Assembly: GCF_023015905.1 (NCBI RefSeq)
Contig: NZ_JALKBD010000007.1
Location: forward strand, 62,001 to 126,000
DNA: 64,000 nucleotides
Source: Arenibacter sp. F20364
GTDB lineage: Bacteria > Bacteroidota > Bacteroidia > Flavobacteriales > Flavobacteriaceae
Direction: 5' to 3'
The notes under the pieces: generated by a model
What the model saw: only the letters and a program-made list of their open reading frames with translations
The model's database searches: none
Told to the model about the DNA's origin: nothing
Part shown: piece after piece, positions 20,405 through 30,548 of the stretch
How positions within the stretch are numbered: position 1 is the first letter of the stretch
Layout of the letters: each line of letters begins with the position of its first letter
Translations under genes and position numbers: made by a program

Positions 20405-21235
20405 TTACAAACCTTCCAAATACCTTAAACTCTTGGGTACCTGTTCCACTACCCTGGAACATTCATCCTCAATGAACATGTATTTAATTCCCAATTTTTT
20501 GGCTTCTGCCACAACACCGGCTATATCCACTTCACCTGTACCCAGTGTTACATTGGTTTCCACATCGGCATGACCAGTATCATCCTTTGGAGTACCTTTT
20601 TCCATATCCTTTAAATGCATCAAAATAAATTTTGAAGGATATTTTTTAAGTAGTTTAAGAGGATCTACTCCCGCGTGATGCACCCAATACACATCCATTT
20701 CAAAATCGAAATATTTGGCATTCTCCGCCATATAATCGAAGAGTGTACCATTTTTATAGGGCCTAAACTCAAAGCCATGGGCATGATAAGCCAATTTCAA
20801 TCCATTTTCCCTTAAAAGCTTTCCAGCCCTGTTAAATACCTCAACCGCCTTTTTGGTATCCTCTATACCAAAATTATTTCCATCGTGGGGTATCCATGCG
20901 CACATTACGTAGGTGGCACTGTAACTTTTGGCCTGTTCCACAACCTTTTCGGGCGTTTTGTCCAAAACATCAAAGCCAGCACCAATACTGACCATCTTTA
21001 AATCATTTTTGGCAAGCAGGCCCTTAAACTCCTCTTCCGGCATGCCGTAGGTATCTCCTCCTTCCAAAATGGTAATACCCCAGTCGTTTATCAATTTTAA
21101 TGTACTGGGTATATCTTCCTTAAACTGATTTCTAAGACTGTACAATTGCAAACCAACTTCTTGGGCCGTTACATTTGTGGTTCCAAAAAAAACTATGGCT
21201 ATTAAAAATAGCCATAGAAGTTGTGATTTTTTCAT
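20405..21235 (-). CDS. exported sugar phosphate isomerase/epimerase-like TIM barrel protein
   Basis: 276 residues with a cleavable signal peptide (LLWLFLIAIVFFGTTNVTAQ), then an AP-endonuclease-2/xylose isomerase-like barrel. Candidate metal ligands are in ILEGGDTYG, MDVYWVHHAG, LMHLKD and FIEDE. Third gene of the operon GMC copy 2 / subunit 3 copy 2 / epimerase. In other Bacteroidota, exported barrels of this superfamily beside GMC/subunit-3 pairs act on 3-keto-glycosides made by the dehydrogenase. Applying that here is inference; isomerase, epimerase or lyase activity cannot be separated from sequence. Confidence 0.83.
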   Translation of the reverse strand: MKKSQLLWLFLIAIVFFGTTNVTAQEVGLQLYSLRNQFKEDIPSTLKLINDWGITILEGGDTYGMPEEEFKGLLAKNDLKMVSIGAGFDVLDKTPEKVVEQAKSYSATYVMCAWIPHDGNNFGIEDTKKAVEVFNRAGKLLRENGLKLAYHAHGFEFRPYKNGTLFDYMAENAKYFDFEMDVYWVHHAGVDPLKLLKKYPSKFILMHLKDMEKGTPKDDTGHADVETNVTLGTGEVDIAGVVAEAKKLGIKYMFIEDECSRVVEQVPKSLRYLEGL

Positions 21236-21278
21236 AGTGTATAGAATTACTTATATTCTTTAAACAACTTAACACTCT

Positions 21279-21986
21279 CTAGGTTAGCAAATTACCTTCA
21301 TCATCCCATTCCGCCATATCGTTGCGCTTACTTTGGTCAACACATTTGGCAAGCCATGCGGGGTCATAGGATTTCCCATGTTTTGCCAAAACATCTTCCG
21401 GCACTCCGTCCCAAACGTTGGGGGAATTACCCTTATAGCCCAAATCTTCAATACCTTCCTTGGACGTGTAGTATCCGGTTACGGTCAAGTTCCGTATCAG
21501 GGAAAAGAATTGTTCCTCGAATGATGGGTTTTCCTTATCCGGAAAGGCTATGGTATCCAAAATTTCCTTTTGTTGGGCCTCGGTAGCGGTCTTAAATTCC
21601 ACAGCGTAATCATTATTGCTCTTGTGGTCCAGCCACATTAGGCCTCCTCGCAATGGTGTTTGATATGCAGGAATATCCTTTGCCATGAATTCAACAAAAT
21701 CCGGTACCCCGGCGTCGGTTGCACTTCCATAGGTTTCGCTGGCAGGCAAAATCAATGCACACAGCACTCCCAAAGTAGCCATTTCATGTTCATTAAAAAA
21801 CTGTTCTGCGTGCAGTTTTTTCAACAATTCTTTTTCTTCGGGGGTCCGCCCAAAATGCTTTTCTTCCTGTAACAGGGCCTCTTCAGCAGCTACCTCCCCT
21901 TCTGTTCCCGGCTTGCATCCGTTTATCGCCAATCCGCCTGCTACCCCGCCAAGAATAATGGATTTTATACTTTTTCTTCTATCCAT
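21279..21986 (-). CDS. gluconate 2-dehydrogenase subunit 3 family protein (copy 2)
   Basis: 235 residues, paralogous to 17645-18364. It has the same MDRRKSI start, Cys24 after a short hydrophobic segment (Tat-like/lipoprotein signal) and the same YKGNSPNVWDGVP core near residue 186. It starts 4 bases after GMC copy 2 stops and is followed by the epimerase-like gene. Proposed small subunit and export partner for GMC copy 2. Confidence 0.87.
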   Translation of the reverse strand: MDRRKSIKSIILGGVAGGLAINGCKPGTEGEVAAEEALLQEEKHFGRTPEEKELLKKLHAEQFFNEHEMATLGVLCALILPASETYGSATDAGVPDFVEFMAKDIPAYQTPLRGGLMWLDHKSNNDYAVEFKTATEAQQKEILDTIAFPDKENPSFEEQFFSLIRNLTVTGYYTSKEGIEDLGYKGNSPNVWDGVPEDVLAKHGKSYDPAWLAKCVDQSKRNDMAEWDDEGNLLT

Positions 21987-21990
21987 AATA

Positions 21991-23709
21991 CTAGATATTT
22001 TGTTTTTTCAATTGCTCAACTATATAATCTGAAGTTCTCCAAGCAAGGGCCAAGATGGTCCATGTAGGGTTTTTATCGGCCTGGGAAACAAATGGTCCCG
22101 CATCAACAATAAAGACATTATCCACATCGTGCATTTGCTCCCATTTGTTAACTACAGAAGTTCTAGGATTATCTCCCATCCTTGTGGTACCTACTTCATG
22201 AATGATCTCTCCAGGATTCAACAGACCGTAGTCCTTATCTTTTCCTGCTTTTTCACCCAGTACATGTCCGCCCATATTGTGGATTATCTCCTCAAAGGTG
22301 TCCTGCATGTGCTTGGCCTGCAAACGTTCATGATCCGACCATTGATAATTGAATCGCAATACCGGTATACCAAATTCATCAACCTTTCCAGGATCTATTT
22401 CACAATAGTTGCTTTCCATAGCTATAGATTCACCCCTACCGGCAAAACCAATCATAGCACCGTAATATTTCTTTACATCATCCCGTAAGACATTGCCATA
22501 ACCTCCTACTTTCTCCCCAAAGAATTGGTTTAGGGCATTCGCGTTAAATCCAAAACCATAGCTCGGCATACCTAGTCCTCCCCATACTTCTATATGATAA
22601 CCTCTTGCGAAATCCAGATTCTTATTGTCCAACCACCATGGGGTATAAACGTGCATCCCCCCTACACCATCTTCATTATAGGTCTTACGGTTCATCAAGT
22701 CAGGGATAAACCCAGTCATTCCACCCCCTGTTGAATCATGAAGGTACTTCCCTATCACTCCGCTACTGTTCCCCAGACCATTGGGATGTTGTTTGCTTTT
22801 GGAATTCAGCAAGATTCTTGCCGTACTACAGGCCGAGGCCGCCAATACAACTATCTTTCCTTTTAGGCCATATTCCTTACGATCTTCCTTATTGATATAC
22901 AGAACACCCGTAGCCTTGCCTTCTTCATTTGTGGTTACCTCACGTACCATGGCGTTTACAAATAAATCTATTTGTCCACCACTCTTTTGTGCCGGGAAGA
23001 TTAAACAGCTCCCTGCCGAGAAATCGGCATATATCTGACAAGACCTTCCGCACTGACCGCAATAAAAACAAACCCCACGATCCTCGTTTATTTTTTTGGT
23101 GACCATGGACATCCTAGAAGGAATTACCGGAACATTGGATTTTTTTGCGCCGTCTATATAATACAGTTCATGCAATCTGGGTTTAGGTGCAGGAAGAAAA
23201 AATCCATCCGGCTCGTTTTCCATACCCTCCTTTGATCCAAAAACACCAATCAACTTATCTACCTTATCATAGTAAGGTTTTACATCTTCATAGCCAATAG
23301 GCCAGTTTTCCCCAAGACCATCAACATCCTTATGCTTAAAATCGCGCTGACTGAAACGCAAAGAAATACGCCCCCAGTGATTTGTTCTCCCACCCAACAT
23401 ACGTGATCTAAACCAATTAAATCTAGATCCATTTTTTTGGGTATAGGGTTCCCCTTCAATTTCCCAACCGCCGTATGCGGCATCAAATTCCCCAAAAGCC
23501 CTGGTAGTACTCGCACCTCTTCTAGGAGATTCATAAGGCCACTTCAATTGAGTAATTTGCTCTGGATTTTTGGGGTCAAAGAAAGGACCCGCTTCTACTA
23601 CAGCAACCTTTAATCCGGCCTCCGATAATACTTTTGTGGCCATACCACCACCGGCACCGGACCCAACTATGATCACATCATAAATAGTTGATGTTTCTTT
23701 TATCTGCAT
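21991..23709 (-). CDS. GMC family FAD-dependent oxidoreductase (copy 2)
   Basis: 572-residue paralog of 18368-20089, collinear throughout: GSGAGGG FAD motif at 16-22, the same cysteine cluster (CFYCGQCGRSC), HEVGTTRMG and the canonical Asn-Pro in KNPTWTILALAWR. It heads a three-gene operon with subunit 3 and the exported epimerase-like protein. Likely a periplasmic sugar/glycoside dehydrogenase passing electrons to a cytochrome. The divergence between copies is at many positions, so the duplication is old or the two were acquired separately. Confidence 0.9.
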   Translation of the reverse strand: MQIKETSTIYDVIIVGSGAGGGMATKVLSEAGLKVAVVEAGPFFDPKNPEQITQLKWPYESPRRGASTTRAFGEFDAAYGGWEIEGEPYTQKNGSRFNWFRSRMLGGRTNHWGRISLRFSQRDFKHKDVDGLGENWPIGYEDVKPYYDKVDKLIGVFGSKEGMENEPDGFFLPAPKPRLHELYYIDGAKKSNVPVIPSRMSMVTKKINEDRGVCFYCGQCGRSCQIYADFSAGSCLIFPAQKSGGQIDLFVNAMVREVTTNEEGKATGVLYINKEDRKEYGLKGKIVVLAASACSTARILLNSKSKQHPNGLGNSSGVIGKYLHDSTGGGMTGFIPDLMNRKTYNEDGVGGMHVYTPWWLDNKNLDFARGYHIEVWGGLGMPSYGFGFNANALNQFFGEKVGGYGNVLRDDVKKYYGAMIGFAGRGESIAMESNYCEIDPGKVDEFGIPVLRFNYQWSDHERLQAKHMQDTFEEIIHNMGGHVLGEKAGKDKDYGLLNPGEIIHEVGTTRMGDNPRTSVVNKWEQMHDVDNVFIVDAGPFVSQADKNPTWTILALAWRTSDYIVEQLKKQNI

Positions 23710-23781
23710 ACTATAAAGAATTAATTTTCAAGCTCAATATAAGTTTAAAACGAGATTAAATTAAATTTTTTTCTCCGAACG

Positions 23782-23827
23782 ACCTCAAAATTCATGTAAT
23801 TTGACACAAAACTGTTGATAATTGACC
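23782..23827 (-). promoter_or_regulatory. upstream block shared with the first GMC operon
   Basis: Counterpart of 20161-20206, about 73 bases upstream of GMC copy 2. Read on the minus strand, GAATTTTG inside it resembles the TAnnTTTG -7 element. Confidence 0.5.
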
Positions 23828-23919
23828 AAACAATCATAAAATAGTGAAAATATACAATAGAGCTTAGGTATTAGAATAGTTCCATTAAATCCTTCCCTTG
23901 TACAAGCGGAACAAAGAGC

Positions 23920-26031
23920 TTAAAAATTCTTTAATTGTTCCAAAGCTTCCTCGGTCGTAGCTACCGGAAGTTTACAAGTATGGTCCTGACAAACGTAAAT
24001 ATAAGTTCCATCATCGGTATAACGTCCTTTAAACAAAGGCAATTCACTATTTTCATTACTCCCCACAATTAAAGTATTGGGTAAATTATGCCGCTGTAAT
24101 TCAGCCAATAATTGATTGGCATCATCTCCCACAACAGCAATTTCATAAAAGGGATATGCCGTTTTCAGCAATAGGGAATTCCATTTGGAATAATTATAGG
24201 CACTTTCTTCCAAAACGGAAACCATGGAAGAGAGCATGGACCGCGCCTTAAGTGTAGCCTCCTTATCATAATCTATATGCCCCAGAAGAAACAAATTTTC
24301 GGCCATCAAGGCGTTGGGCGAAGGCAATACCCCATCATCTGTTTTAATTATTTTGGCAATTAATTCATCATTGGAGTTAAAGCTGTACATCCCTGAATTT
24401 TCATCCGCAAATTTGTCCTTTGCAATTTGATTCATTTTTTTGGCAAAACCCAAATATGAATCCGACATTGTTGTACTGTACAATTTTAAGGAGGCATTGG
24501 CCAAAAAGGAATAATCCTCCAAAAATCCATCACTCTTTTTACTTCCCTTTTTGTAGGTATGCATCAACTGATCTTTATTGAGACTATATTTTTCAATAAA
24601 CCGAAAGACGTCCTCAGCTTTTTCCAAATAAGCAGTTTCCCCAAAAACATTATAAGCATCCACAAAACCGTTGATCAACAAGGCATTCCAAGAGGTAATG
24701 ATCTTATCATCGGTATTTGGCCTAACTCTTTTATTCCTCGCGGTCAAAATTTTGCTTTGCCATCTTGCCTGCACACTGTCCCAATCTTCTGCCGTAATAT
24801 CATTCCCCTTCATGAAATCCTCATCACCTGAGTTCCTAAAAAGAACATAGGAGTCCTTTTCCCAAATATTGGAAGGCTTAATATTGTAGTATTTGGCAAA
24901 TAAGTCATAATCGGATCCCAAAACCGACTTTAATTCCTCTTCTTTCCAAACGTAAAATTTACCTTCCTCACCTTCACTATCAGCATCGATAGCGGCATAA
25001 TATCCACCATCAGGATTCTTCATCTCCCTATCCAAAAAAGCAATGGTTTCTTCAACTACCTTTTTATACATAGGCTCTTTAAAAACCTTATAAGCTTTGG
25101 AATAAAGGCTTAGCAATTGCGCATTGTCATATAACATTTTCTCAAAATGCGGCACCTTCCATTGCGCATCCGTACTATACCTGTAAAATCCGCCAGCTAT
25201 ATGATCATAAACCCCTCCCCAAGCTATTCTATCCAAGGTGGTTTTAACAAAATCCTTGGCAGCTTCATCCTCGGTCAATAGGGCATAATCCAGTAGAAAA
25301 TCCAAATTCAAAGGAATCATAAATTTTTGCACCCCTTTATTTCCGCCCCATTCAAGGTCCCAGTTATCCTTCCATTTTTCAACACTATTCTTTAAAACCT
25401 CAGGGGTCAACATCCCTAGGTCGGAAACTGGCTGTATTATATTTACTTCCTGTATCCCTTGAGCCACCATATCTGCGTACTCATTGGCTTTTTTGGGATC
25501 ATTTTTATATAGTTTACTTACCTCGGACAACACTTTGCTCCATTGCTCCTTTGTATGGTAGGTACCTCCATAAATAGGTTTCCCATTGGGAAGGGTGATT
25601 ACGTTTAAAGGCCAACCTCCGTTTCCATTGATAAGCTGTAGCGCAGTCATATATACATGGTCTACATCAGGTCTTTCCTCCCTATCTACTTTAATACTAA
25701 TGAAGTTTTCGTTCATCAATTTGGCCACTTCCTCATCCTCAAAGGTCTCCTCTTCCATTACGTGGCACCAATGACAGGAAGAATACCCTACACTTACCAA
25801 CACCAGCTTATCGTCCTTTTTGGCTTCTTCCAAAGCCTTTGGGCTCCACGGCTTCCAATTTACCGGATTATGGGCGTGCTGTAATAAATATGGACTTGTT
25901 TCATGAATAAGGTCATTGGTGTATTTATGGTCATTCTTCTGACCTTTTATATCGGAGCAGGAAAATAAGATCATTGTCAACAATAAAAATAGATTACAAA
26001 AAGAAAACCTAAGGCACATATTACGGGTCAT
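23920..26031 (-). CDS. DUF255 / YyaL-type thioredoxin domain lipoprotein
   Basis: 703-residue protein of the YyaL/SSP411 family. Lipoprotein signal with Cys25 (TMILFSC). It then has the DUF255 thioredoxin-like domain with [16 protein letters not shown] (C86-x2-C89), and a long (alpha/alpha)-barrel region resembling N-acylglucosamine 2-epimerases ([42 protein letters not shown]). The enzymatic activity of the family is unproven. I chose the ATG at 26031, which leads straight into the signal peptide; 26079 would add 16 residues. Confidence 0.85.
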   Translation of the reverse strand: MTRNMCLRFSFCNLFLLLTMILFSCSDIKGQKNDHKYTNDLIHETSPYLLQHAHNPVNWKPWSPKALEEAKKDDKLVLVSVGYSSCHWCHVMEEETFEDEEVAKLMNENFISIKVDREERPDVDHVYMTALQLINGNGGWPLNVITLPNGKPIYGGTYHTKEQWSKVLSEVSKLYKNDPKKANEYADMVAQGIQEVNIIQPVSDLGMLTPEVLKNSVEKWKDNWDLEWGGNKGVQKFMIPLNLDFLLDYALLTEDEAAKDFVKTTLDRIAWGGVYDHIAGGFYRYSTDAQWKVPHFEKMLYDNAQLLSLYSKAYKVFKEPMYKKVVEETIAFLDREMKNPDGGYYAAIDADSEGEEGKFYVWKEEELKSVLGSDYDLFAKYYNIKPSNIWEKDSYVLFRNSGDEDFMKGNDITAEDWDSVQARWQSKILTARNKRVRPNTDDKIITSWNALLINGFVDAYNVFGETAYLEKAEDVFRFIEKYSLNKDQLMHTYKKGSKKSDGFLEDYSFLANASLKLYSTTMSDSYLGFAKKMNQIAKDKFADENSGMYSFNSNDELIAKIIKTDDGVLPSPNALMAENLFLLGHIDYDKEATLKARSMLSSMVSVLEESAYNYSKWNSLLLKTAYPFYEIAVVGDDANQLLAELQRHNLPNTLIVGSNENSELPLFKGRYTDDGTYIYVCQDHTCKLPVATTEEALEQLKNF

Positions 26032-26119
26032 AAAGAGCAAATATTGTTCAGGTTTGAAAAATACAACAATTGATTTCAATTATTGCAGAATTAAGCAAAG
26101 TTCTATGCTTGGAAAATTG

Positions 26120-26851
26120 TTAATTTTCAACCGAACCCTGCTTTTTTTGCACCAAAAACCAATCGTAAAGCTCATTATTCCCATAGGCCTTGTCCCAAGC
26201 ATTATGGCCAACACCCTTATAAATAGTAAAATCTACATTATAGCCCATTTCCTTTAGTTTGGCCACCATATTTATGGATTCGGAAATAGGAATGGACTTA
26301 TCCTGATCTCCATGAAAGACCCTTATCGGCATATTTTTATTTATCCATGAGGCATAGGGCACAGGGGTCATTCCACAGACCACGGCCATTGCAGCAAATT
26401 TATCCGGATACTGCACTGCCATTTCCCAAGCAGCACCGCCACCCCGACTAAGACCAGTAAGGTATATTCTATTTTGGTCCACTTTATTGGTGGCAATGAT
26501 ACTATCCAGTAGCTGATTTACGGCCCTAGTGTTCCACCACATTTTTTCTTGGGGATTCTGTGGGGCCAATATCAGAAAAGGAAACTTTTTGCCCCCGGAA
26601 ATGAGTTTTGGCGGGCCATTACGCTTCACAGATTTTAAATCCCCCCCAGACTCCCCTCCCCCGTGCAAAAAGAGCAATAAGGGAAACTTTTCCTCTTCAT
26701 TTACCTCATAATTTTCGGGATAATAAAGATAGTACCTCAAAGTTTCTGAGGTAACCACCTCCATTTCTGAATTGATCAGTTCAGGAGAAGATTGGGAGGC
26801 GCAGCCTTCGAATATAAATAAGCAGCAAAAAATTAATACTATTGGTTTCAT
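26120..26851 (-). CDS. alpha/beta hydrolase lipoprotein (esterase/phospholipase type)
   Basis: 243 residues. Lipoprotein signal with Cys17 (FEGC), then an alpha/beta hydrolase: oxyanion region FLHGGGESGG at 61-70, nucleophile Ser135 in GLSRGG, Asp182 or Asp184 in HGDQDKSIP and His216 in GVGHNAWD complete a triad. It resembles the PHB-depolymerase/feruloyl-esterase-like prolyl oligopeptidase subgroup common in polysaccharide utilisation. The substrate is unknown. It lies upstream of the DUF255 gene on the same strand with an 88-base gap. Confidence 0.84.
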   Translation of the reverse strand: MKPIVLIFCCLFIFEGCASQSSPELINSEMEVVTSETLRYYLYYPENYEVNEEEKFPLLLFLHGGGESGGDLKSVKRNGPPKLISGGKKFPFLILAPQNPQEKMWWNTRAVNQLLDSIIATNKVDQNRIYLTGLSRGGGAAWEMAVQYPDKFAAMAVVCGMTPVPYASWINKNMPIRVFHGDQDKSIPISESINMVAKLKEMGYNVDFTIYKGVGHNAWDKAYGNNELYDWFLVQKKQGSVEN

Positions 26852-27126
26852 TTGTTCAAATATGTGGTTAACTCTAGGTATACCTAATATTTATTTTAGG
26901 CCATAACCAGAAAATATTATGATCATCAATCAACATTCCAAATTGGTTGAAAATCCACAAATTGAGACATTTTTATTTAACTAACCCGCTGTTTATACTT
27001 TTATTTAACATTCAAGATTATTCCTTAAACAAAAAATAAGAGAATAGTTATAAATGTCAAAAAGTGTTTTCATTTCGGGTTTTCGTTTTACTTTGGTACT
27101 TTTATCCGGCAATCAAAAAAATTTGT

Positions 27127-28149
27127 ATGAAGAAAGTCATCACTTTCGGGGAAATCCTCCTAAGACTGTCAACCGAAAGACACCTTCGGTTCTCACAGGC
27201 CACCAACTTCAATGCCACCTATGGAGGCGGAGAATTTAACGTAGCGGTATCCCTGGCCAATTATGGTTTTGATGCCGAATTCGTTACACGTTTACCTAAG
27301 AACGATATAGGCAAGTGTGCCCTACAAGAAATTAGAAAGTACAACGTGACCACCACCAATATTCAGTTTGGAGGAGACCGTCTAGGCATTTATTTTTTGG
27401 AAACAGGTGCCGGTACCCGGGGGAGCAAGGTAGTTTATGACAGGGCCAACAGTGCCATTGCAGAAATAGATCCGAATACCATTGATTGGAAAGCAGTATT
27501 TAAGGACGCGGATTGGTTTCATTGGAGCGGGGTCACCCCTGCTATTTCTGACAACGCGGCTGCTGTTTGCTTAGAAGCCGTAAAAGCTGCCCATAAAATG
27601 GGAGTCACCATTTCTTCCGATTTAAATTATCGCTCCAAATTGTGGAAATACGGGAAAGAGCCCAAAGAAATTATGCCGGAACTACTTAAGTACAGTAATG
27701 TTATTTTGGGGGATTTGGATACGGCCTTTTTTATGACTGGACTTGAAAAGCAAGACCCTGACTATCAGGATATGGACTCTTTACCGGAATTGTACGATCT
27801 CTTGTACAAAAACTCACCAGACCTGAGCTATATAGCTACAACTTTACGTTATTCGGTAAATGCTTCACACCAAAAAATAGGCGGAATCCTATATGACGGC
27901 AAAAAAATACATTACGCAAAAATCAGGGAGGTTACCCCTGTGGTAGACCGGGTCGGAAGCGGCGATGCCTTTATGGGGGGGCTGATCTATGGCCTATTAC
28001 AAGATACAATAGACAATCAACAAACAATCGATTTTGCAGCAGCGGCCTGCTGCATAAAGCATACGATTACAGGCGATTTCAACCTGGCAACCCTCGAGGA
28101 AATTAAGCAATTGGCAGGAGGGGATTCCTCTGGAAAAGTAAGCAGATAA
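27127..28149 (+). CDS. kdgK: 2-dehydro-3-deoxygluconokinase (PfkB family)
   Basis: 340-residue PfkB sugar kinase. FGEILLRLS at the start, GGGEFNVAVSLANYG near residues 36-50, and the ATP/anion-hole motif VDRVGSGDAFMGGL near 278-291. Its assignment to 2-keto-3-deoxygluconate comes from the adjacent KDPG aldolase gene 13 bases downstream. Together they turn KDG into pyruvate and glyceraldehyde 3-phosphate. I chose the ATG at 27127; 21 upstream residues (from 27064) do not belong to the family. Confidence 0.9.
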   Translation: MKKVITFGEILLRLSTERHLRFSQATNFNATYGGGEFNVAVSLANYGFDAEFVTRLPKNDIGKCALQEIRKYNVTTTNIQFGGDRLGIYFLETGAGTRGSKVVYDRANSAIAEIDPNTIDWKAVFKDADWFHWSGVTPAISDNAAAVCLEAVKAAHKMGVTISSDLNYRSKLWKYGKEPKEIMPELLKYSNVILGDLDTAFFMTGLEKQDPDYQDMDSLPELYDLLYKNSPDLSYIATTLRYSVNASHQKIGGILYDGKKIHYAKIREVTPVVDRVGSGDAFMGGLIYGLLQDTIDNQQTIDFAAAACCIKHTITGDFNLATLEEIKQLAGGDSSGKVSR

Positions 28150-28162
28150 AATATTAAAACTT

Positions 28163-28834
28163 ATGTCACAGTTTTCAAGAATTGAAGTAGCTGCATTAAT
28201 GGAAGAAACAGGGCTTGTTCCCTTGTTCTATCATCCGGATGTAGAATTAGGTAAAAAAATACTAAAAGCCTGCTATGATGGCGGTGCAAGGTTAATAGAA
28301 TTTACAGCTCGTGGGGATTTTGCCCATGAAGTATTTGCCGAACTAAACAAATTCGTCATTAAGGAATTGCCGGAAATGGCGGTAGGTGTAGGATCGGTAA
28401 CCGATGCAGCAGCAGCCTCCCTTTATATGCAAATGGGTGCCAATTTCATTGTAACCCCCTCATTACGAGAAGACATCGCTTTAGTCTGCAACAGGAGAAA
28501 AGTACTGTGGAGTCCAGGATGTGGCTCCCTAACAGAAATAAACAGGGCTGAGGAAATGGGCTGCGAAATTATAAAGTTATTCCCTGGTGCCAATTACGGA
28601 CCGAGCTTTGTAAAAGCTATTAAAGGACCACAACCATGGACCAGTGTTATGCCAACTGGCGGGGTAACCTTGGAGGAATCCAATTTAAAAGGATGGTTCA
28701 ATGCAGGGGTTACCTGTGTAGGTATGGGTTCCAACCTCATAAGCAAAACGGTAATTGAAAACAAGGATTACAGTGGCTTGGAGAAGTCGGTAAGAGAAAC
28801 ATTGGCCCTAATCAAAAGCATACGGAGCCAGTAA
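28163..28834 (+). CDS. eda: 2-dehydro-3-deoxy-phosphogluconate / 4-hydroxy-2-oxoglutarate aldolase
   Basis: 223-residue class I aldolase splitting KDPG into pyruvate and glyceraldehyde 3-phosphate. EFTARGDF near residues 47-54, the Schiff-base lysine in IIKLFPGANYG near 137 and the phosphate-binding MPTGGV near 163 are all present. Partner of kdgK in a two-gene operon that ends at the hairpin 28882-28912. With uxuA, convergent on the other side, this gives the lower hexuronate pathway. Confidence 0.93.
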   Translation: MSQFSRIEVAALMEETGLVPLFYHPDVELGKKILKACYDGGARLIEFTARGDFAHEVFAELNKFVIKELPEMAVGVGSVTDAAAASLYMQMGANFIVTPSLREDIALVCNRRKVLWSPGCGSLTEINRAEEMGCEIIKLFPGANYGPSFVKAIKGPQPWTSVMPTGGVTLEESNLKGWFNAGVTCVGMGSNLISKTVIENKDYSGLEKSVRETLALIKSIRSQ

Positions 28835-28881
28835 TAAGACCCATCAATTGCCCAGCTATTATTGTTATAATAAATGTAAAA

Positions 28882-28912
28882 CCTCTGATATCGTGAATAT
28901 CAGAGGTTTTTT
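28882..28912. terminator. bidirectional Rho-independent terminator
   Basis: Ten-base stem CCTCTGATAT at 28882-28891 with its complement at 28897-28906, loop of five, followed by a T run and preceded by A's. It serves the convergent kdgK-eda and uxuA transcripts. Confidence 0.85.
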
Positions 28913-28956
28913 ATATTTCCAAATATTGTTTGCCAAGGAAGGAAGGTTGATATGCT

Positions 28957-30144
28957 TTATAGGGATCTTCTTATTCCCAATTCCAGCCCCCTTAATTCTG
29001 CAAGCCCTCTAAGCCTACCTATGGCAGAATATCCCGGGTTTGTTTTTTTCCTGAGGTCATCCAACATTTTATGACCGTGATCTGGCCTCATAGGCATACG
29101 CAAATCCTTTCTTCCGGCTGCACTTCTTTTTTGTTGTTCTTCCACCAAGGCCTTCAGCACCCCATACATATCTACATCACCTGACAAATGGTCGGCCTCG
29201 TGAAAATTACCTTTCTCATCCCGCTGCGTACTCCTCAGGTGCATAAAATGAATACGATGCCCCAAGCGCTTTACCATGCCTACCAAATCATTATCCGCTC
29301 TAACCCCAAAAGATCCTGTACAAAAGGTAAGTCCGTTGTTGGGACTATCCACTGCATTATAAAGATCAAGTATATCCTGCTCTGTACTTACCACCCTTGG
29401 CAGTCCTAAAATAGGATAAGGAGGATCATCTGGATGTATACACATGCGCACCCCTCCTTTTTCAGCAATGGGGATTATGCTCTCCAAAAAAGAAAACAGA
29501 TGCTGTTTTAATTCTTTGGCTCCAATTTGATCATAGGTAGCCAATATCTTATTAAACTCTTTTAAGCTATAGCCTTCTTCCGCCCCCGGAAGTCCGGCGA
29601 TAATATTTTGAACTAATTTCTTACGCTCCTTTTCGGAGGTTTTTTCATAATATGCCTTGGCCGCTTTCTGCTCCTCCTCCGAGTATGATTCTTCAGCCCC
29701 AGGACGTTTTAACAAAAAGAGTTCAAAAGCTGCAAAGGCATCCCTTTCAAATCTCAAGGCAGTGGACCCATCCTCTACCTCATAATCCAAATTGGTGCGT
29801 GTCCAATCCAATACGGGCATGAAATTGTAACATATGGTGTCTATTCCACAGGAAGCCAAATTGGCAATGGTCGTCTTATAGTTTTCCACATACTTCTGAA
29901 AATCTCCCTGTTGCGTCTTAATACTTTCATGAATGGGAACACTTTCCACCACAGACCATGTTAACCCTACCGCTTCAATCTCGGTTTTTCTCTTCTTAAT
30001 TTCTTCCACTGGCCAAACTTCCCCATTGGGAATATGATGTAGGGCAGTAACCACACCGGTAGCCCCAGATTGCTTAATATCCAATAAAGAAACAGGATCT
30101 TTGGGCCCGTACCATCTCCAAGTATTTTCTAAAGTCAAACTCAT
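28957..30144 (-). CDS. uxuA: mannonate dehydratase
   Basis: 395-residue enzyme dehydrating D-mannonate to 2-keto-3-deoxygluconate, the substrate of kdgK encoded next door. [13 protein letters not shown] at the N-terminus, [12 protein letters not shown] near residue 70 and MCIHPDDPP with metal-binding His near 235 are UxuA family segments, as is MRPDHGHKM near the C-terminus. I placed the start at 30144 because 26 residues read upstream of it do not match the family. The isomerase and reductase steps (UxaC, UxuB) are not in the window. Confidence 0.94.
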   Translation of the reverse strand: MSLTLENTWRWYGPKDPVSLLDIKQSGATGVVTALHHIPNGEVWPVEEIKKRKTEIEAVGLTWSVVESVPIHESIKTQQGDFQKYVENYKTTIANLASCGIDTICYNFMPVLDWTRTNLDYEVEDGSTALRFERDAFAAFELFLLKRPGAEESYSEEEQKAAKAYYEKTSEKERKKLVQNIIAGLPGAEEGYSLKEFNKILATYDQIGAKELKQHLFSFLESIIPIAEKGGVRMCIHPDDPPYPILGLPRVVSTEQDILDLYNAVDSPNNGLTFCTGSFGVRADNDLVGMVKRLGHRIHFMHLRSTQRDEKGNFHEADHLSGDVDMYGVLKALVEEQQKRSAAGRKDLRMPMRPDHGHKMLDDLRKKTNPGYSAIGRLRGLAELRGLELGIRRSL

Positions 30145-30242
30145 TAATATTATTTTTAAATTTAAAACATTACTCCATTGGCGGCATTGTGACACAATCA
30201 TTGTAAACCACCTGGTCTCCAAAGTAAACTAACTCAAGGCAA

Positions 30243-30329
30243 GCCTGTCTACCGACAAAGGCAGGCCCGCGAGGCATTTAAAAACCCCTATTTAAGATTT
30301 CAACGCCCGCCTGAACGAATCGGGCAGGC
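30243..30329. repeat. palindromic repeat copies between uxuA and nagB
   Basis: Two hairpins in the 404-base uxuA-nagB intergenic region: GCCTGTCT...AGGCAGGC at 30243-30266, and GCCCGCCTGAA...CGGGCAGGC at 30305-30329. The second is a copy of the repeat also found at 57132-57157 and 62697-62724. The rest of this region should hold the divergent promoters; a perfect CTCGAT-t-ATCGAG palindrome at 30350-30362 is a possible operator. Confidence 0.65.
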
Positions 30330-30548
30330 AAGCGTCAGAGCATTTTAATCTCGATTATCGAGTAAATAATTCACCAAGATATTAATTTTAAAGTAATGCA
30401 CGGTCTTTATTGGGAAAGTTTGAAAAAGTATCACAAAATATATTTTATTCTTAAACTTGATTAAAATTCCTTATCTTATTTAGGCATTTAAATACTTTGT
30501 ACTACTTTTATCGATTCAACCAAAAATGAACAAAAAATCTAGCTCTCC

